DNA of 64,000 nucleotides from Flavobacterium sp. 245 (GCF_004362055.1 NZ_SNXB01000002.1:582238-646237); one strand, 5' to 3'; positions 43,182-53,072 are shown, counted from the stretch's first letter. The notes: generated by a model from the letters alone, not told the origin. Translations and numbers: made by a program.

Positions 43182-45449
43182 TTACTTTTTAGCAAAGGGA
43201 ATTACTTTTCCATCGGATAAAATCATATCTACGGCAGTTTTAGCTTCATTGAATTTAAACTTAACTCCTGCTCTTTTTGATTCAAATGTATCATTTTCTC
43301 CAGCCACCGCTTTCACAGAAAATTTTGGATAGTTTGTTAATTCAGCATTTAGAACGCTGTTTTTTTCTGTAAATTCAACTGTTAAAGGTGTTTTTGTAGC
43401 AGCATATGTTCCCAAATAACCATCTAAAATCACATCTTTTTCAATTATTCCTTTTCCAGCTGTCCAAACATTATTTGACTCATTATTATCTGGGAAAGCA
43501 TGATCCGGATCTAAAATTATACTTTCAATTTCTTCAGTAGAATTATGTTTGAAAGACCAGTTATTGTTGCGTTGCCAAATTTCAACAGGCAAATTAACTC
43601 TAGTAACTTTACCACTTTTTGTTTTAACGTCTAAAACAATTGGCATAGGCATTTTATCAAAATTTTCAACTGTAATTACAACACCTTTTGCAGGGTCATT
43701 TTTTACATATTTAATTGAATTTACACCTTGATCAAAACGCCAATTATTTACATACCAGCTTCTCCAGAACCAGCTTAAATCTTCTCCAGCCACATTTTCC
43801 ATTGATCTGAAAAAGTCATCTGGAGTTGGATGTTTATAGGCCCAACGCTCAATATAAGTTCTAAAAGCGGTATCAAAACGTTCTTTTCCTAAAACCTGCT
43901 CTCTTAACAAAACGAGCCCCGCACTTGGTTTAAAATAACACAACATACCAATATTTGATTCCTTCATATTATCCGGGGAGCTCATAATAGTTTCTAAATC
44001 AGGACGCGTGAATGACTCAGCTTCTTCATGTAAATCTGTTGCCGGCTCTTTGTATTCGCCATTATTAAATGCAGCCGTACTCAATGAATTAATAAATGTA
44101 TTAAATCCTTCATCCATCCATGCAAATAATCTTTCGTTCGAACCAACAATCATAGGGAACCAGATATGTCCAAATTCATGATCTGTAACTCCCCATAAAT
44201 CCTGTCCTTTTGATTTCCATCCACAGAAAACAATTCCAGGATATTCCATACCTCCTTCGTTTCCTGCCACATTTGTAGCAACAGGATAAGGATATTCAAA
44301 CCACTGTTTTGAATAATGCTCAATTGCTCCTTTTACATACTCACTTGAACGTCCGTAAGCGTCATTTCCATTACTTTCAATAGGATAAGCTGATAACGCC
44401 AAGGCTTTTTTACCGCTTGGCAAGTTGATTTTTGCTCCATCTAAAATAAAAGCGGGTGACGATGCCCAAGAAAAATCACGTGCATTTTTGATTTTATAAT
44501 GCCATGTTTTCTCAGTTCCTGCATTTGTATTTGCTGTAGCACTAACTTCATCAGCTGTACGAATCAAAACTGTTTTATCGCTTTGAGAAGCATCTTTATA
44601 TCTTTTTAATTGTTCTGCAGAAAATACTTCCTGACCATTTAACAATTCTCCCGAAGCCACTACATAATGATTTCCAGGAACGGTAAGTTTTACATCAAAA
44701 TCTCCATATTCTAAGTAAAACTCAGAAGCTCCTAAATATGGTGCTGTATTCCATCCGCGAACATCATCGTAAACACACATACGTGGATACCATTGTGCAA
44801 TAGTAAAGATTTTTCCGTTCTTAGTTTCTAAAACTCCCATTCTGTCAGATCCTTCAAAAGGCGCAATGAAAGAAAATTCAATTTTGATTTTTACAGAAGC
44901 TCCCTTTGCAGCTAATTCCTGTGGAAGAAAAATCTGCATTCTGGTATCTGTAACAATATATTTTGCGTTAACTTCTGTTTTGGTTTTTCCACCCGAAATC
45001 ACTTTTACAGATTTGATCTTATTTCCTCCGTCAAAAACCTGGCCTTGAGCACCGTTACGACTTCCTGTTAAAGGCACAACTGCATTTCCTCTAGAATCCT
45101 CTTTGAACAAATTCTGATCTAAATTCAACCAAAGGAATCCAAGTTTATCTGGACTGTTATTTGTATATGTAATTTCGTCTGTGCCGACAATTTCATTTGT
45201 ATTGCCATTTAATTTTGCAGTGATTTGATAATCGGCTCTGTTTTGCCAATATTCTATTCCTGGCTGGCCACTAGCAGTTCTTGTAGCAGTTCCGTTTTTT
45301 GTATAAAAATGCGGAGCAAAGGCATCATGGTAATTATAATTATTGGCTGGATTTGCTGTTTGCGCTGGCGGTGTCTGCTGTGCCCATGCAAAAGAAATTC
45401 CAAAAAATAAAGCCGCGGTTAAAATGGCTTTTGAAGATTGCTTTTTCAT
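43182..45449 (-). CDS. Secreted M1-family zinc metallopeptidase
   Basis: 755 residues. The signal peptide ends ISFAWAQQ, then a Pro/Thr-rich linker. The M1 catalytic domain has the GGMEYPG substrate motif (variant of GAMEN) and zinc motif [26 protein letters not shown] (HExxH and the third ligand Glu). The enzyme probably acts in the periplasm or outside as an aminopeptidase. No T9SS sorting domain is seen at the C-terminus. The ATG at 45449 gives a normal signal peptide; the frame to 45473 does not. Confidence 0.93.
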   Translation of the reverse strand: MKKQSSKAILTAALFFGISFAWAQQTPPAQTANPANNYNYHDAFAPHFYTKNGTATRTASGQPGIEYWQNRADYQITAKLNGNTNEIVGTDEITYTNNSPDKLGFLWLNLDQNLFKEDSRGNAVVPLTGSRNGAQGQVFDGGNKIKSVKVISGGKTKTEVNAKYIVTDTRMQIFLPQELAAKGASVKIKIEFSFIAPFEGSDRMGVLETKNGKIFTIAQWYPRMCVYDDVRGWNTAPYLGASEFYLEYGDFDVKLTVPGNHYVVASGELLNGQEVFSAEQLKRYKDASQSDKTVLIRTADEVSATANTNAGTEKTWHYKIKNARDFSWASSPAFILDGAKINLPSGKKALALSAYPIESNGNDAYGRSSEYVKGAIEHYSKQWFEYPYPVATNVAGNEGGMEYPGIVFCGWKSKGQDLWGVTDHEFGHIWFPMIVGSNERLFAWMDEGFNTFINSLSTAAFNNGEYKEPATDLHEEAESFTRPDLETIMSSPDNMKESNIGMLCYFKPSAGLVLLREQVLGKERFDTAFRTYIERWAYKHPTPDDFFRSMENVAGEDLSWFWRSWYVNNWRFDQGVNSIKYVKNDPAKGVVITVENFDKMPMPIVLDVKTKSGKVTRVNLPVEIWQRNNNWSFKHNSTEEIESIILDPDHAFPDNNESNNVWTAGKGIIEKDVILDGYLGTYAATKTPLTVEFTEKNSVLNAELTNYPKFSVKAVAGENDTFESKRAGVKFKFNEAKTAVDMILSDGKVIPFAKK

Positions 45450-45635
45450 ATTTTTTAGCTGTTTATGTAGCAAATTAATGAAAAAAAAAGCTATTTACAG
45501 AGGAATATTTAAGCTTAAATTTAATTTTAGCAAAATTTTATCAATAAAATAAATTAAGTGATTTTTCCTAAAAAATAAATTTTATTCAAATATCTTTACA
45601 TTAGTATTAAAATCAACATTTTCAATTTTACTATT

Positions 45636-46487
45636 TTGACTACAACTATATCAAATTCAATATTAACCGCTTCGATTAAACATGCGGGAGCAGAATTATT
45701 CTCTTTAAAAAACAATCAAAACAAAGAATATATCTGGGAAGGAAATCCAGATTTCTGGGGGAAACACTCCCCTATTCTTTTCCCAATTGTCGGTACTTTA
45801 AAAAACAATAATTATAAAGTTAATGGAAAAGAATATCAATTGCCAAGACATGGTTTTGCAAGAGATATGGACTTTCAATTAGTAGAAAAAACAGGAAACA
45901 GTGCGGTATTCTCTTTAGAATCGAACGAAGAAACTCTCAAAAAATATCCTTTTGAATTTGAATTACAGCTTATTTACACAATAGAAGGCTCATCGTTAAA
46001 CATAGAATACATCGTAATTAATAAAAATGATGAAAAAATGCCTTTTTCTATTGGGGCACATCCAGCGATAGCACTTCCAAATAATTTCGAGAATTATTCT
46101 TTTAAATTTGAAAAAGAAGAGTCATTGAAATTCAATCTTTTGGAAAATGACCTGATTTCGAATAAAACCGAAACTTTAAAAATTACAAATAATGTCGTTC
46201 CTTTAAATTATAAGCTTTTTGAAAATGATGCTTTGGTTTTTAAAACTTTGGAATCAAATTCATTGACTATTCTTGAAAATTCAAAACCTTACGTTCAGGT
46301 TGATTTTGAAGATTTCCCGAGTTTGGGCCTTTGGACCAAAGACCAGGCACCATTTATTTGTATTGAACCTTGGTTTGGATACTCAGATACTTCTAATAAT
46401 TCAGGAAATTTATTCGAGAAAGAAGGGATTTTAATTTTAGAAATTGATCAAACATTTCATTCTCAATTTAGTATAAAAATTTTATAA
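45636..46487 (+). CDS. Aldose 1-epimerase family protein (LacX-like)
   Basis: 283 residues, galactose mutarotase-like beta-sandwich. Visible are LFSLKNNQNKEYIWEGNPDFWGKHSPILFPIVG, the RHGFARDMDF segment with the catalytic-region His, and FSIGAHPAI with the second His. This is the LacX/YphB-like subgroup rather than GalM proper. The start is TTG 45636; no in-frame ATG exists before residue 135. An acetyltransferase gene starts 1 nt after the stop, so they form an operon. Confidence 0.87.
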   Translation: MTTTISNSILTASIKHAGAELFSLKNNQNKEYIWEGNPDFWGKHSPILFPIVGTLKNNNYKVNGKEYQLPRHGFARDMDFQLVEKTGNSAVFSLESNEETLKKYPFEFELQLIYTIEGSSLNIEYIVINKNDEKMPFSIGAHPAIALPNNFENYSFKFEKEESLKFNLLENDLISNKTETLKITNNVVPLNYKLFENDALVFKTLESNSLTILENSKPYVQVDFEDFPSLGLWTKDQAPFICIEPWFGYSDTSNNSGNLFEKEGILILEIDQTFHSQFSIKIL

Positions 46488-46488
46488 A

Positions 46489-47037
46489 ATGTTAGAATTT
46501 AACTTTCACCCATTTCCAATAATTGAAACAGAACGTTTATTATTGAGAAGAATGACAAACGATGATGTAAACGAAGTTTTTGAATTGCGTTCAAATCCAG
46601 ATACAATGAAATATATTCCGCGTCCATTGGTTAAAAACAATGAAGATGCTTTGGAGCACATTGCAATGATCGATGAGAAAATTGACACCAATGTTGGCAT
46701 CAATTGGGGAATCACTTTAAAAGGCAATCCGAAACTCCTTGGCATAATAGGTTATTATCGAATGCAACCTGAAAATTACCGAGCTGAAATTGGTTATATG
46801 CTTTTACCAGAATTTCATGGAAAAGGAATTATACCCGAAGCCGTAAACCGATTAATCACCTACGGATTCAAAGATTTAAAGCTTCACTCTATAGAAGCTG
46901 TTATAGATCCTGAAAATCTAGCTTCAGAAAAGGTATTACAAAAATGCGGTTTTGTTAAAGAAGCTCATTTAAAAGAATCCGAATTTTATGAAGGACGCTT
47001 TTTAGACAAGGTAATATACTCATTATTAGAAAAATAG
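46489..47037 (+). CDS. RimJ/RimL-type GNAT acetyltransferase
   Basis: 182 residues. TERLLLRRMTNDDVNEVFELRSNPDTMKYIPR at the start and YMLLPEFHGKGIIPEAVNRLITYGF (acetyl-CoA loop) followed by NLASEKVLQKCGF are typical of Acetyltransf_3. These act on protein N-termini or small amines; the substrate is unknown. The start is immediately after the epimerase-like gene. Confidence 0.9.
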   Translation: MLEFNFHPFPIIETERLLLRRMTNDDVNEVFELRSNPDTMKYIPRPLVKNNEDALEHIAMIDEKIDTNVGINWGITLKGNPKLLGIIGYYRMQPENYRAEIGYMLLPEFHGKGIIPEAVNRLITYGFKDLKLHSIEAVIDPENLASEKVLQKCGFVKEAHLKESEFYEGRFLDKVIYSLLEK

Positions 47038-47113
47038 GTGATTGCTGGTTTTTAACAAAAATTCAACGTTTGTTAAAACAAATATTAATAGGACGAAAAG
47101 TATGTGAATACAC

Positions 47114-47121
47114 TATATTTG
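47114..47121 (+). promoter_or_regulatory. -7 promoter box of the outer-membrane protein gene
   Basis: TATATTTG followed by C, a full TAnnTTTG match, 47 bp before the ATG at 47169. Confidence 0.5.
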
Positions 47122-47168
47122 CACGCGAAATTAGCCACTTTTAACTATTTCGTTCTAAAAACACCTTT

Positions 47169-47723
47169 ATGAAAAAAATATTTTTATTAGCCATTATCTT
47201 CTTTTCAACTCAATCACAAAGTCAAACTTTTATTAAATTTAATGGCGCTACCGCACTTGTAGCGATTCCAAATGTTGGTATTGAAACCAGTATTGGAGAA
47301 AAGACAACTTTCAGTTTTGATGTAATGGCTTCATTCTGGCAGTCTTTCAATGGACACAGCCCAATGGAGTTTTATACTTTTACACCTGAAGTTCGCTATC
47401 ATTTTAAAGAAAAGTACGACGGACTTTATGTGGGAGGTCATGCTGGCCCTGATTTTTATAATATTCAAAAATGGAATAATTGGGACAGCAATTATTACGA
47501 ACACGGTTTTGGGTACCGTTTAGGAGTTACTGTTGGTTATAATATCAAATTAAGCGACAAATTTTTATTGGACATTTTTGCTGGTGGTGGATGGCACCAA
47601 GGTTTTTATAAAGGATATTTCAATGATGGAAGTCCAGGTCGAGGCGACAAAGCAGAAAACTGGAATAAAAGCGGTGAATGGCTTCCATACCGAGGTGGAG
47701 TAATGATTTCTTATAAATTATAA
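47169..47723 (+). CDS. Small outer-membrane beta-barrel protein, DUF3575-like
   Basis: 184 residues. The signal peptide ends STQSQSQTF. The body has alternating strands with SIGEKTTFSFDVMASFW, TFTPEVRYHF, GLYVGGHAGPDFYNI and KFLLDIFAGGGWHQGFYKGYF, as in Bacteroidota DUF3575 barrels. The C-terminus ends in YRGGVMISYKL, a normal barrel end. No partner in an operon. Function unknown. Confidence 0.78.
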   Translation: MKKIFLLAIIFFSTQSQSQTFIKFNGATALVAIPNVGIETSIGEKTTFSFDVMASFWQSFNGHSPMEFYTFTPEVRYHFKEKYDGLYVGGHAGPDFYNIQKWNNWDSNYYEHGFGYRLGVTVGYNIKLSDKFLLDIFAGGGWHQGFYKGYFNDGSPGRGDKAENWNKSGEWLPYRGGVMISYKL

Positions 47724-47727
47724 ATAA

Positions 47728-47952
47728 TCATTTAAACTTAGGAATTGAGTTAACATAAAGCTCTTCTACTTTTTTACGTGCCCAATCTGTTTTTCTTAAA
47801 AAAGTAAGTGATGATTTTATACTCGGATTTGAAAAAAAGCATTTAATAGGTATTAATTCTCCTAGAGTATCAAAACCATAATAATCGACTAAAGTTTCGA
47901 CAATTTTTTGAAGTGTTATTCCGTGTAAAGGATCTTTTGATTTGTTTTCCAT
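47728..47952 (-). CDS. VF530 family (DUF2132) DNA-binding-like protein
   Basis: 74 residues, exactly family size. DPLHGITLQKIVETLVDYYGFDTLGELIPIKCFFSNPSIKSSLTFLRKTDWARKKVEELY covers the whole conserved helical domain of the VF530 fold. The longer frame to 48048 includes a terminator hairpin and is rejected. Structures of the family suggest nucleic-acid binding, but the cellular role is unknown. Confidence 0.85.
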   Translation of the reverse strand: MENKSKDPLHGITLQKIVETLVDYYGFDTLGELIPIKCFFSNPSIKSSLTFLRKTDWARKKVEELYVNSIPKFK

Positions 47953-47977
47953 TTTATTACTTTTTAAATTATATAAA

Positions 47978-48008
47978 AAAGACCGTACTCTAAAAAAGTA
48001 CGGTCTTT
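47978..48008 (-). terminator. Terminator of the outer-membrane protein gene at 48059
   Basis: 12-bp perfect stem AAAGACCGTACT/AGTACGGTCTTT followed by T on the minus strand. Confidence 0.85.
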
Positions 48009-48058
48009 CTTTTTGCGAAATTACAAAATAGAATTTGACATTCCTCAAATAATAAATA

Positions 48059-48715
48059 TTAGAATAAGAATTTAAATCCGACAGAAATTGGAGAAGTTAA
48101 ATTTGGATTGCTTCCACCTAAAGCACTGGTGTAAGCTGTATCAACATTTGCAACATGAGCCAATGCAAAATTAGTGACAGTCGTTTTTTCTCCAACTTTT
48201 GGATCAAGTGTTGTAGAGGTAAAATTAGCTAAGTCATAAGAAAATTCAACTGAGAAATTCTTGGTAACAAAATAATCAAAACCTCCTGAAAGTGATAATC
48301 CTATTTGATTTACTTTTAATTCACTTTCCTTTTCTTTCCCTGTTATAACTGGTAAAGCTAATTGTCCAAAGAAATACAAAGAACCTGCAACATTCCAATA
48401 TTTTCTTGCTAATGGCTCAATAACAATTAAATCTGTTTTTGCAAGAGTTTTAACATTTGGATCAACATTATCATACCCATCGGATTTAATGTTAATATAA
48501 CCAACAGCAGCTCCTACCGCAACAGATGGCGTCACAAATGTTCCAACAATTGGCAAAACTGATAAAGTAGTATTTTTCACATCGGCAGTTTTTGTTTGCT
48601 GGTAACCAAATTGCGACGTTGCAAACCATGCTCCTTTTAAACCTTGACTTGAATCTTGAGCTTTTACTGATAATCCAATTAAGGCAATACTTACGAATGT
48701 TAAAATTTTTTTCAT
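48059..48715 (-). CDS. Outer-membrane beta-barrel protein
   Basis: 218 residues from ATG 48715. The signal peptide ends LIGLSVKAQDS. It has an eight-strand-type barrel with PSVAVGAAVGYINIKS, SLYFFGQLALPV and LSLSGGFDYFVTKNFSVEFSYDLA, ending in SPISVGFKFLF with the terminal Phe of outer-membrane proteins. Substrate and role are unknown; it has an independent promoter and terminator. Confidence 0.82.
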   Translation of the reverse strand: MKKILTFVSIALIGLSVKAQDSSQGLKGAWFATSQFGYQQTKTADVKNTTLSVLPIVGTFVTPSVAVGAAVGYINIKSDGYDNVDPNVKTLAKTDLIVIEPLARKYWNVAGSLYFFGQLALPVITGKEKESELKVNQIGLSLSGGFDYFVTKNFSVEFSYDLANFTSTTLDPKVGEKTTVTNFALAHVANVDTAYTSALGGSNPNLTSPISVGFKFLF

Positions 48716-48843
48716 TTTTTTAGTTTGTTTAGAATTATTTAACAAACTTAATCCTAAGCTTTTTCTTTAAAACTGATTAAAATCATAGATTAAAAAAAAT
48801 GTTTAATTATCTTAGATCGCATTAAAATTTTTCAATTTTGTTT

Positions 48844-48851
48844 TACATTTG
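48844..48851 (+). promoter_or_regulatory. -7 promoter box of smpB
   Basis: TACATTTG followed by C, only 5 bp before the smpB ATG, so the predicted mRNA has almost no leader. Confidence 0.5.
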
Positions 48852-48856
48852 CAGTT

Positions 48857-49312
48857 ATGATAAAATCAGTCAACATACTAAATAAAAGAGCCCGATTTGA
48901 TTATGAAATAATTGATACCTATACTGCTGGAATAGTTTTAACAGGTACCGAAATCAAATCCATACGCTTAGGAAAAGCAAATATTACAGAGAGTTTTTGC
49001 GAATTTAGCGGTATGGAGCTTTTTGCCATCAATACTTATATTGAAGAATATTCTTTTGGAAATCAATTCAACCATAAATCGCGAAGTGAAAGAAAATTGC
49101 TTTTAAATAAAAAGGAATTAAAAACACTCCATAAAAGCGTTCAGGCAAAAGGACTTACTATTGTTCCGCTAAAATTATTCACTAACGAAAAAGGATTAGC
49201 TAAACTTCAAATTGGGCTTTGTAAAGGAAAGAAAAACTACGACAAACGTGAATCATTAAAAGAGCAGGATACAAAACGTGATTTAGACCGAATTAAAAAA
49301 GCTTATAATTAA
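48857..49312 (+). CDS. smpB: SsrA-binding protein SmpB
   Basis: Binds tmRNA and brings it to stalled ribosomes for trans-translation. 151 residues, normal size. [34 protein letters not shown], the [10 protein letters not shown] loop, and the basic C-terminal tail [26 protein letters not shown] are all present. tmRNA itself is not in this window. Confidence 0.98.
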   Translation: MIKSVNILNKRARFDYEIIDTYTAGIVLTGTEIKSIRLGKANITESFCEFSGMELFAINTYIEEYSFGNQFNHKSRSERKLLLNKKELKTLHKSVQAKGLTIVPLKLFTNEKGLAKLQIGLCKGKKNYDKRESLKEQDTKRDLDRIKKAYN

Positions 49313-49395
49313 AAACACGGCTTTAATTTTCTCAAAATGATCGTTTTATAAATATTTTATCGTTATTTTTACTACAAACAATATAACCGTAAAAT

Positions 49396-50034
49396 ATGAA
49401 AAAGTATCTAATCTTGTTAATTGCTATACTGTCCCTTTCTGGTTGCGGCAGTAATACTTCGATTGTAAACAGTTGGAGAGATCCAGATATCACTGTGGCT
49501 CAAGAAGAATTTAAAAAAGTTTTAGTTGTTGCTTTGGTAAAAGATGAAGCTTCAAGAAGAATTACAGAAAACAGAATTGCAGCCAGCAATCCAGTATTCA
49601 AAACTTCATATCAATATTTAAATGCCACCTCTCAATTGACACAGGAGCAAAAACTAAAAATCCTCCAAGATGAAAACTTTGATGGTGTTGTTACAATGCG
49701 TTTAGTAAGCAAAGAAAAAGAAACTACTTACGTGCCTGGAACATACACAGGAATGTATTACGGCGGTTTTGACGGAATGTACACCGGAATGTACGGCTAT
49801 GGTTTTGGAAATTGGTACGGCATGTATTCGCCAAATTTTTACGATCCGGGATATTATCAGGAAACAACATCGTACATGGTTGAAACCAATATTTTTTCAT
49901 TAAAACAAAATAAATTAATCTGGACAGGAACTACAGAATCACAATATGTAACAGATTTAGGGCAAACCGTTGATGCTATAATGCAGGCCGTTGTCAAAGA
50001 AATGAGAAAAGACGGCTCTTTGCCTCCAAAATAA
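49396..50034 (+). CDS. Lipoprotein of unknown function with Tyr/Gly-rich loop
   Basis: 212 residues. The lipobox SLSGC puts the lipid Cys near residue 17; the conserved-looking TSIVNSWRDPDITV follows. A TolB-N/DUF4136-like domain (KVLVVALVKDEASRRITENRI; DGVVTMRLVSKEKE) is suggested. The middle has a striking repeat of Gly, Tyr and Met (GMYYGGFDGMYTGMYGYGF). It is probably anchored in the outer membrane facing the periplasm. A terminator follows. Confidence 0.7.
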   Translation: MKKYLILLIAILSLSGCGSNTSIVNSWRDPDITVAQEEFKKVLVVALVKDEASRRITENRIAASNPVFKTSYQYLNATSQLTQEQKLKILQDENFDGVVTMRLVSKEKETTYVPGTYTGMYYGGFDGMYTGMYGYGFGNWYGMYSPNFYDPGYYQETTSYMVETNIFSLKQNKLIWTGTTESQYVTDLGQTVDAIMQAVVKEMRKDGSLPPK

Positions 50035-50046
50035 TATATCAAAGAA

Positions 50047-50069
50047 GAGCAACTTTTAAAATGTTGCTT
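50047..50069 (+). terminator. Terminator after the Tyr/Gly-rich lipoprotein gene
   Basis: Stem AGCAAC/GTTGCT continued by TTTTAAAA and followed by seven T. Confidence 0.8.
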
Positions 50070-50091
50070 TTTTTATGATCAAACAAATGAC

Positions 50092-50099
50092 TATTTTTG
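50092..50099 (+). promoter_or_regulatory. -7 promoter box of the XRE-Fic gene
   Basis: TATTTTTG, full TAnnTTTG match, 24 bp before the ATG. Confidence 0.5.
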
Positions 50100-50123
50100 T
50101 CAAGACTTTAATTTTCATCAAAA

Positions 50124-51131
50124 ATGAAATCACTTTTAAAAAACGCTAGAGAAGAAAAAGGTTTAAAAACCAGAGAATTAGCACAACTTGCCGAAATTGA
50201 CCAAGCATTGATCAGTAAATTTGAATCTGGAACACGAAAACCTACAAGAGATCAAATTTTAAAACTAGCTCAGCTTTTAGAAATTGATTATGAAACTTTA
50301 ATGATTGCCTGGCTTAAAGAAAAAATTCTTTACGAAATTGGAGATGAAGAATTTGCTTTGAAGGCCCTACTTTTGGCTGAACAAGAAATTCAAAACAATA
50401 AAAAACAAATAGACTCTATAATTATAACATCTGTTCAAACAATTTTAGACGAAATTGAGATACTAAAAAAGAAAATACAATCCTATAGTCATTTTGAATT
50501 ACGTCAAATTTCGAAAACTTTAGAATTAGATTTTATCTTTAAAAGTATTCGTTTATGCGGAAATCCTTTAACATTAGAAGAAACAAAATCTGTTATAAAT
50601 GAAGGTTTGACCATTCAGGGCAAGAGTATTCAAAATCATCTCGAAGCTATTAATTTTCAAGAAGCAACATCGTATATTAAAGATTTAAGTCAAAACAAAA
50701 CATCTCTAAATGAGAAAGATTTTCTCTTGATTCATAATCTAATATTCAAAGGATTTGAATCTGAAAATTCGGGAAAATATAAAAACAATTCATTAATTAT
50801 GCGAGAAATGAATTTATTTTTCAATTGGTATGAATCACAAAAAAACAATCTTCACCCATTAATTCTTGCATCAGAAGCGCATTTGAAAATACTTGAAATC
50901 AATCCTTTTGAAAAGGGAAATCTTCAAATGGCAAACTTGATATTAAACTGGATTTTAATCCAATATAATTATTCATACGCTTCTATTGAAGAAAATCAAA
51001 ATAGCATAAATGAATATTTTTCTATCTTAGAACAAAGTCAAATCCAGAATGATAAATCGATTTTTATTAATTATATTATTAAAATTGAAAAAGAAAACCT
51101 GCAACAAGCCATCGCATTAATCGGAAAATAA
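50124..51131 (+). CDS. XRE regulator fused to a degenerate Fic domain
   Basis: 335 residues. Residues 4-60 are an XRE helix-turn-helix (REEKGLKTRELAQLAEIDQALISKFESGTRKPT). Residues about 140-310 follow the Fic-domain order: GNPLTLEETKSVINEGLTI, LNEKDFLLIHNLIF, then HPLILASEAHLKILEINPFEKGN. The catalytic HPFxxGNGR is here N260-PFEKGN-L267-Q268, so the essential His, the second Gly and the Arg are all lost. The inhibitory Glu of the usual IEGN is Cys145. It is therefore a catalytically dead Fic used for DNA regulation or binding. The middle (65-125) is a helical linker. A terminator follows at once. Confidence 0.8.
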   Translation: MKSLLKNAREEKGLKTRELAQLAEIDQALISKFESGTRKPTRDQILKLAQLLEIDYETLMIAWLKEKILYEIGDEEFALKALLLAEQEIQNNKKQIDSIIITSVQTILDEIEILKKKIQSYSHFELRQISKTLELDFIFKSIRLCGNPLTLEETKSVINEGLTIQGKSIQNHLEAINFQEATSYIKDLSQNKTSLNEKDFLLIHNLIFKGFESENSGKYKNNSLIMREMNLFFNWYESQKNNLHPLILASEAHLKILEINPFEKGNLQMANLILNWILIQYNYSYASIEENQNSINEYFSILEQSQIQNDKSIFINYIIKIEKENLQQAIALIGK

Positions 51132-51157
51132 AAAAGCCCAGCTATAAAGCGGGCTTT
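51132..51157. terminator. Bidirectional terminator between XRE-Fic and pcm
   Basis: AAAAGCCCAGC pairs with GCGGGCTTTC, one mismatch, between the two convergent genes. Confidence 0.75.
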
Positions 51158-51161
51158 CTCA

Positions 51162-51803
51162 TTAATTTTTATCTTCTAATAGAGGAACAAATCTAAATTC
51201 TCCAAACTCATGTTTTTCAAATTGAGTTTCATTTTTTCTGATTAATAAAGTCATAATCTGAACATCTTCTCCTAAGGGAATAACCAATCTTCCTCCTATT
51301 TTTAACTGCGCCATTAATGGCTGTGGAATAAATGGTGCACCCGCTGTAACTATAATACTGTCAAATGGTGCAAAATTTGGAAGTCCCTTATATCCGTCTC
51401 CAAAAGTGACATGTTTGGGACGAATATTTAATTTTGGAAATAAGTTTGATGTAGTCTTAAATAATTCATTTTGTCTTTCTACGGTATATACTTTTGCACC
51501 AAGCATAAACAAAACGGCTGTTTGATAACCAGAACCAGTTCCAATCTCTAAGATTTTATGATCTCTCTTCACTTCAAGCAATTGCGATTGAAAAGCAACG
51601 GTATAAGGTTGTGAAATGGTCTGCCCTGCTCCAATAGGAAAAGCTTTGTCCTGATACGCAAAATCTTCAAAACTTGAATTTAAAAAAAGGTGTCTCGGGA
51701 TTTTTTTAATCGCATCCAGAACCGCCCTGTCAGTAATTCCTTTTTGCTCTAAAGTTGTTACTAATTGATTACGAAGTCCTTGATGTTTTGCAGTGTCTTT
51801 CAA
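51162..51803 (-). CDS. pcm: Protein-L-isoaspartate O-methyltransferase
   Basis: Repairs isoaspartyl residues in aged proteins by SAM-dependent methylation. 213 residues. SAM motif I is KILEIGTGSGYQTAVL; GAGQTISQPYTVAFQ is the isoaspartate-binding signature. Both possible starts are TTG: 51803 gives MKDTAKHQGLR, which matches the family, and 51827 adds eight residues. The downstream flank shares the bidirectional terminator. Confidence 0.92.
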   Translation of the reverse strand: MKDTAKHQGLRNQLVTTLEQKGITDRAVLDAIKKIPRHLFLNSSFEDFAYQDKAFPIGAGQTISQPYTVAFQSQLLEVKRDHKILEIGTGSGYQTAVLFMLGAKVYTVERQNELFKTTSNLFPKLNIRPKHVTFGDGYKGLPNFAPFDSIIVTAGAPFIPQPLMAQLKIGGRLVIPLGEDVQIMTLLIRKNETQFEKHEFGEFRFVPLLEDKN

Positions 51804-51991
51804 AATGGGTTGGTTTTGTTTTCGCAAAAATAAGAAACAAAACAGGATTTCAAATATTGATTTTTAAATAATAAATTAATAACGTTATAAAGTCAAAAAT
51901 CGAAAGCCAAAAACCATAATCTTCAATGTGCAATTCACAATAGCCAACTCACAATTAGTTAAATTCATTTTTACTTTCAACAAATAAATTC

Positions 51992-51999
51992 TATTTTTG
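51992..51999 (+). promoter_or_regulatory. -7 promoter box upstream of the Gfo/Idh gene
   Basis: TATTTTTG, full match, 16 bp before the ATG at 52016. Confidence 0.45.
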
Positions 52000-52015
52000 T
52001 TTAAAATACATTCTC

Positions 52016-52981
52016 ATGTTAAAAGTAGGAGTTTTAGGTGCTGGTCATCTTGGTAAAATACATTTACGCTTATTACAACAATCTGACAAATACGAATTAG
52101 TTGGATTTTACGACGAAAATCAAGAAAATGCCGAAAGAATTTCAAAAGAATTTGGCTATAAAAACTTCAGTACAATTGCAAAACTTATTCACGCTGTAGA
52201 CGTGATTGACATTGTTACTCCAACACTTTCACACTATAAATGTGCAAAAGTTGCGATCAAATCAGGAAAACATATCTTTATTGAAAAACCAATTGCAAAC
52301 ACTGTTGAAGAAGCTGAAGAAATTATTGCTTTAGCAAACGAATACAATGTAAAAGGTCAAGTTGGACATGTTGAGCGTTTTAATCCTGCTTTTATTGCAA
52401 CAAAAGAAATGATCGAAAATCCGATGTTTATAGAAACACATCGTTTGGCCGAATTTAATCCGCGTGGTACAGATGTTCCTGTAGTTTTAGATTTAATGAT
52501 TCACGATATTGATGCGATTTTAAGTGTCGTAAAATCGAAAGTGAAAAACATTAATGCAAGTGGTGTTTCGGTTATTAGTGAAACTCCAGATATTGCCAAT
52601 GCCCGAATTGAATTCGAAAATGGATGCGTTGCCAATTTAACTGCCAGCCGAATTTCGATGAAAAACATGCGTAAAACACGTTTTTTTCAAAGAGATGCCT
52701 ACATTTCAGTTGACTTTTTAGAGAAAAAATGCGAAGTAGTTCGTATGAAAGATGCTCCGGAAGTTCCAGGAGATTTTGATATGATTCTTCAAAATGCCGA
52801 AGGTGTAAAAAAACAAATCTATTTCACCAATCCTGATGTTGAACAAAACAACGCTATTTTAGACGAATTAGAGTCTTTTGCACACGCAATCAATACAAAC
52901 ACAACTCCGGTTGTAACACTCGAACAAGCGACAGATGCTTTGCGTGTGGCTTATCAAATAATTGATTGTTTCGATAAATAA
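52016..52981 (+). CDS. Gfo/Idh/MocA-family oxidoreductase
   Basis: 321 residues. N-terminal Rossmann domain with GVLGAGHLGKIHLRLLQ and IFIEKPIANTVEEAEE (catalytic Lys), C-terminal alpha/beta domain with LAEFNPRGTDVPVVLDLMIHDIDAIL. The likely cofactor is NAD(P); the substrate, a sugar or related polyol, is unknown. It is the first of four plus-strand genes to 56080. Confidence 0.88.
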   Translation: MLKVGVLGAGHLGKIHLRLLQQSDKYELVGFYDENQENAERISKEFGYKNFSTIAKLIHAVDVIDIVTPTLSHYKCAKVAIKSGKHIFIEKPIANTVEEAEEIIALANEYNVKGQVGHVERFNPAFIATKEMIENPMFIETHRLAEFNPRGTDVPVVLDLMIHDIDAILSVVKSKVKNINASGVSVISETPDIANARIEFENGCVANLTASRISMKNMRKTRFFQRDAYISVDFLEKKCEVVRMKDAPEVPGDFDMILQNAEGVKKQIYFTNPDVEQNNAILDELESFAHAINTNTTPVVTLEQATDALRVAYQIIDCFDK

Positions 52982-53002
52982 TTTAAAGCAAAAAAAATAA
53001 AA

Positions 53003-53043
53003 TTAGCCACGAACTCACATTTAATTGGTGATTTCGTGGCTAA
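53003..53043. repeat. Inverted repeat TTAGCCACGAA/TTCGTGGCTAA
   Basis: 11-bp perfect arms 19 bases apart in the spacer before the dehydrogenase gene, with no T run. It may reduce read-through or be a dispersed repeat; function unclear. Confidence 0.5.
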
Positions 53044-53072
53044 AGTCATAAATATAAATATCAAAAAATAAA

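Noticed and set aside
45450..45635. A gene or repeat between the M1 peptidase and epimerase-like genes
   Set aside because: Only AT-rich divergent promoter sequence is visible.
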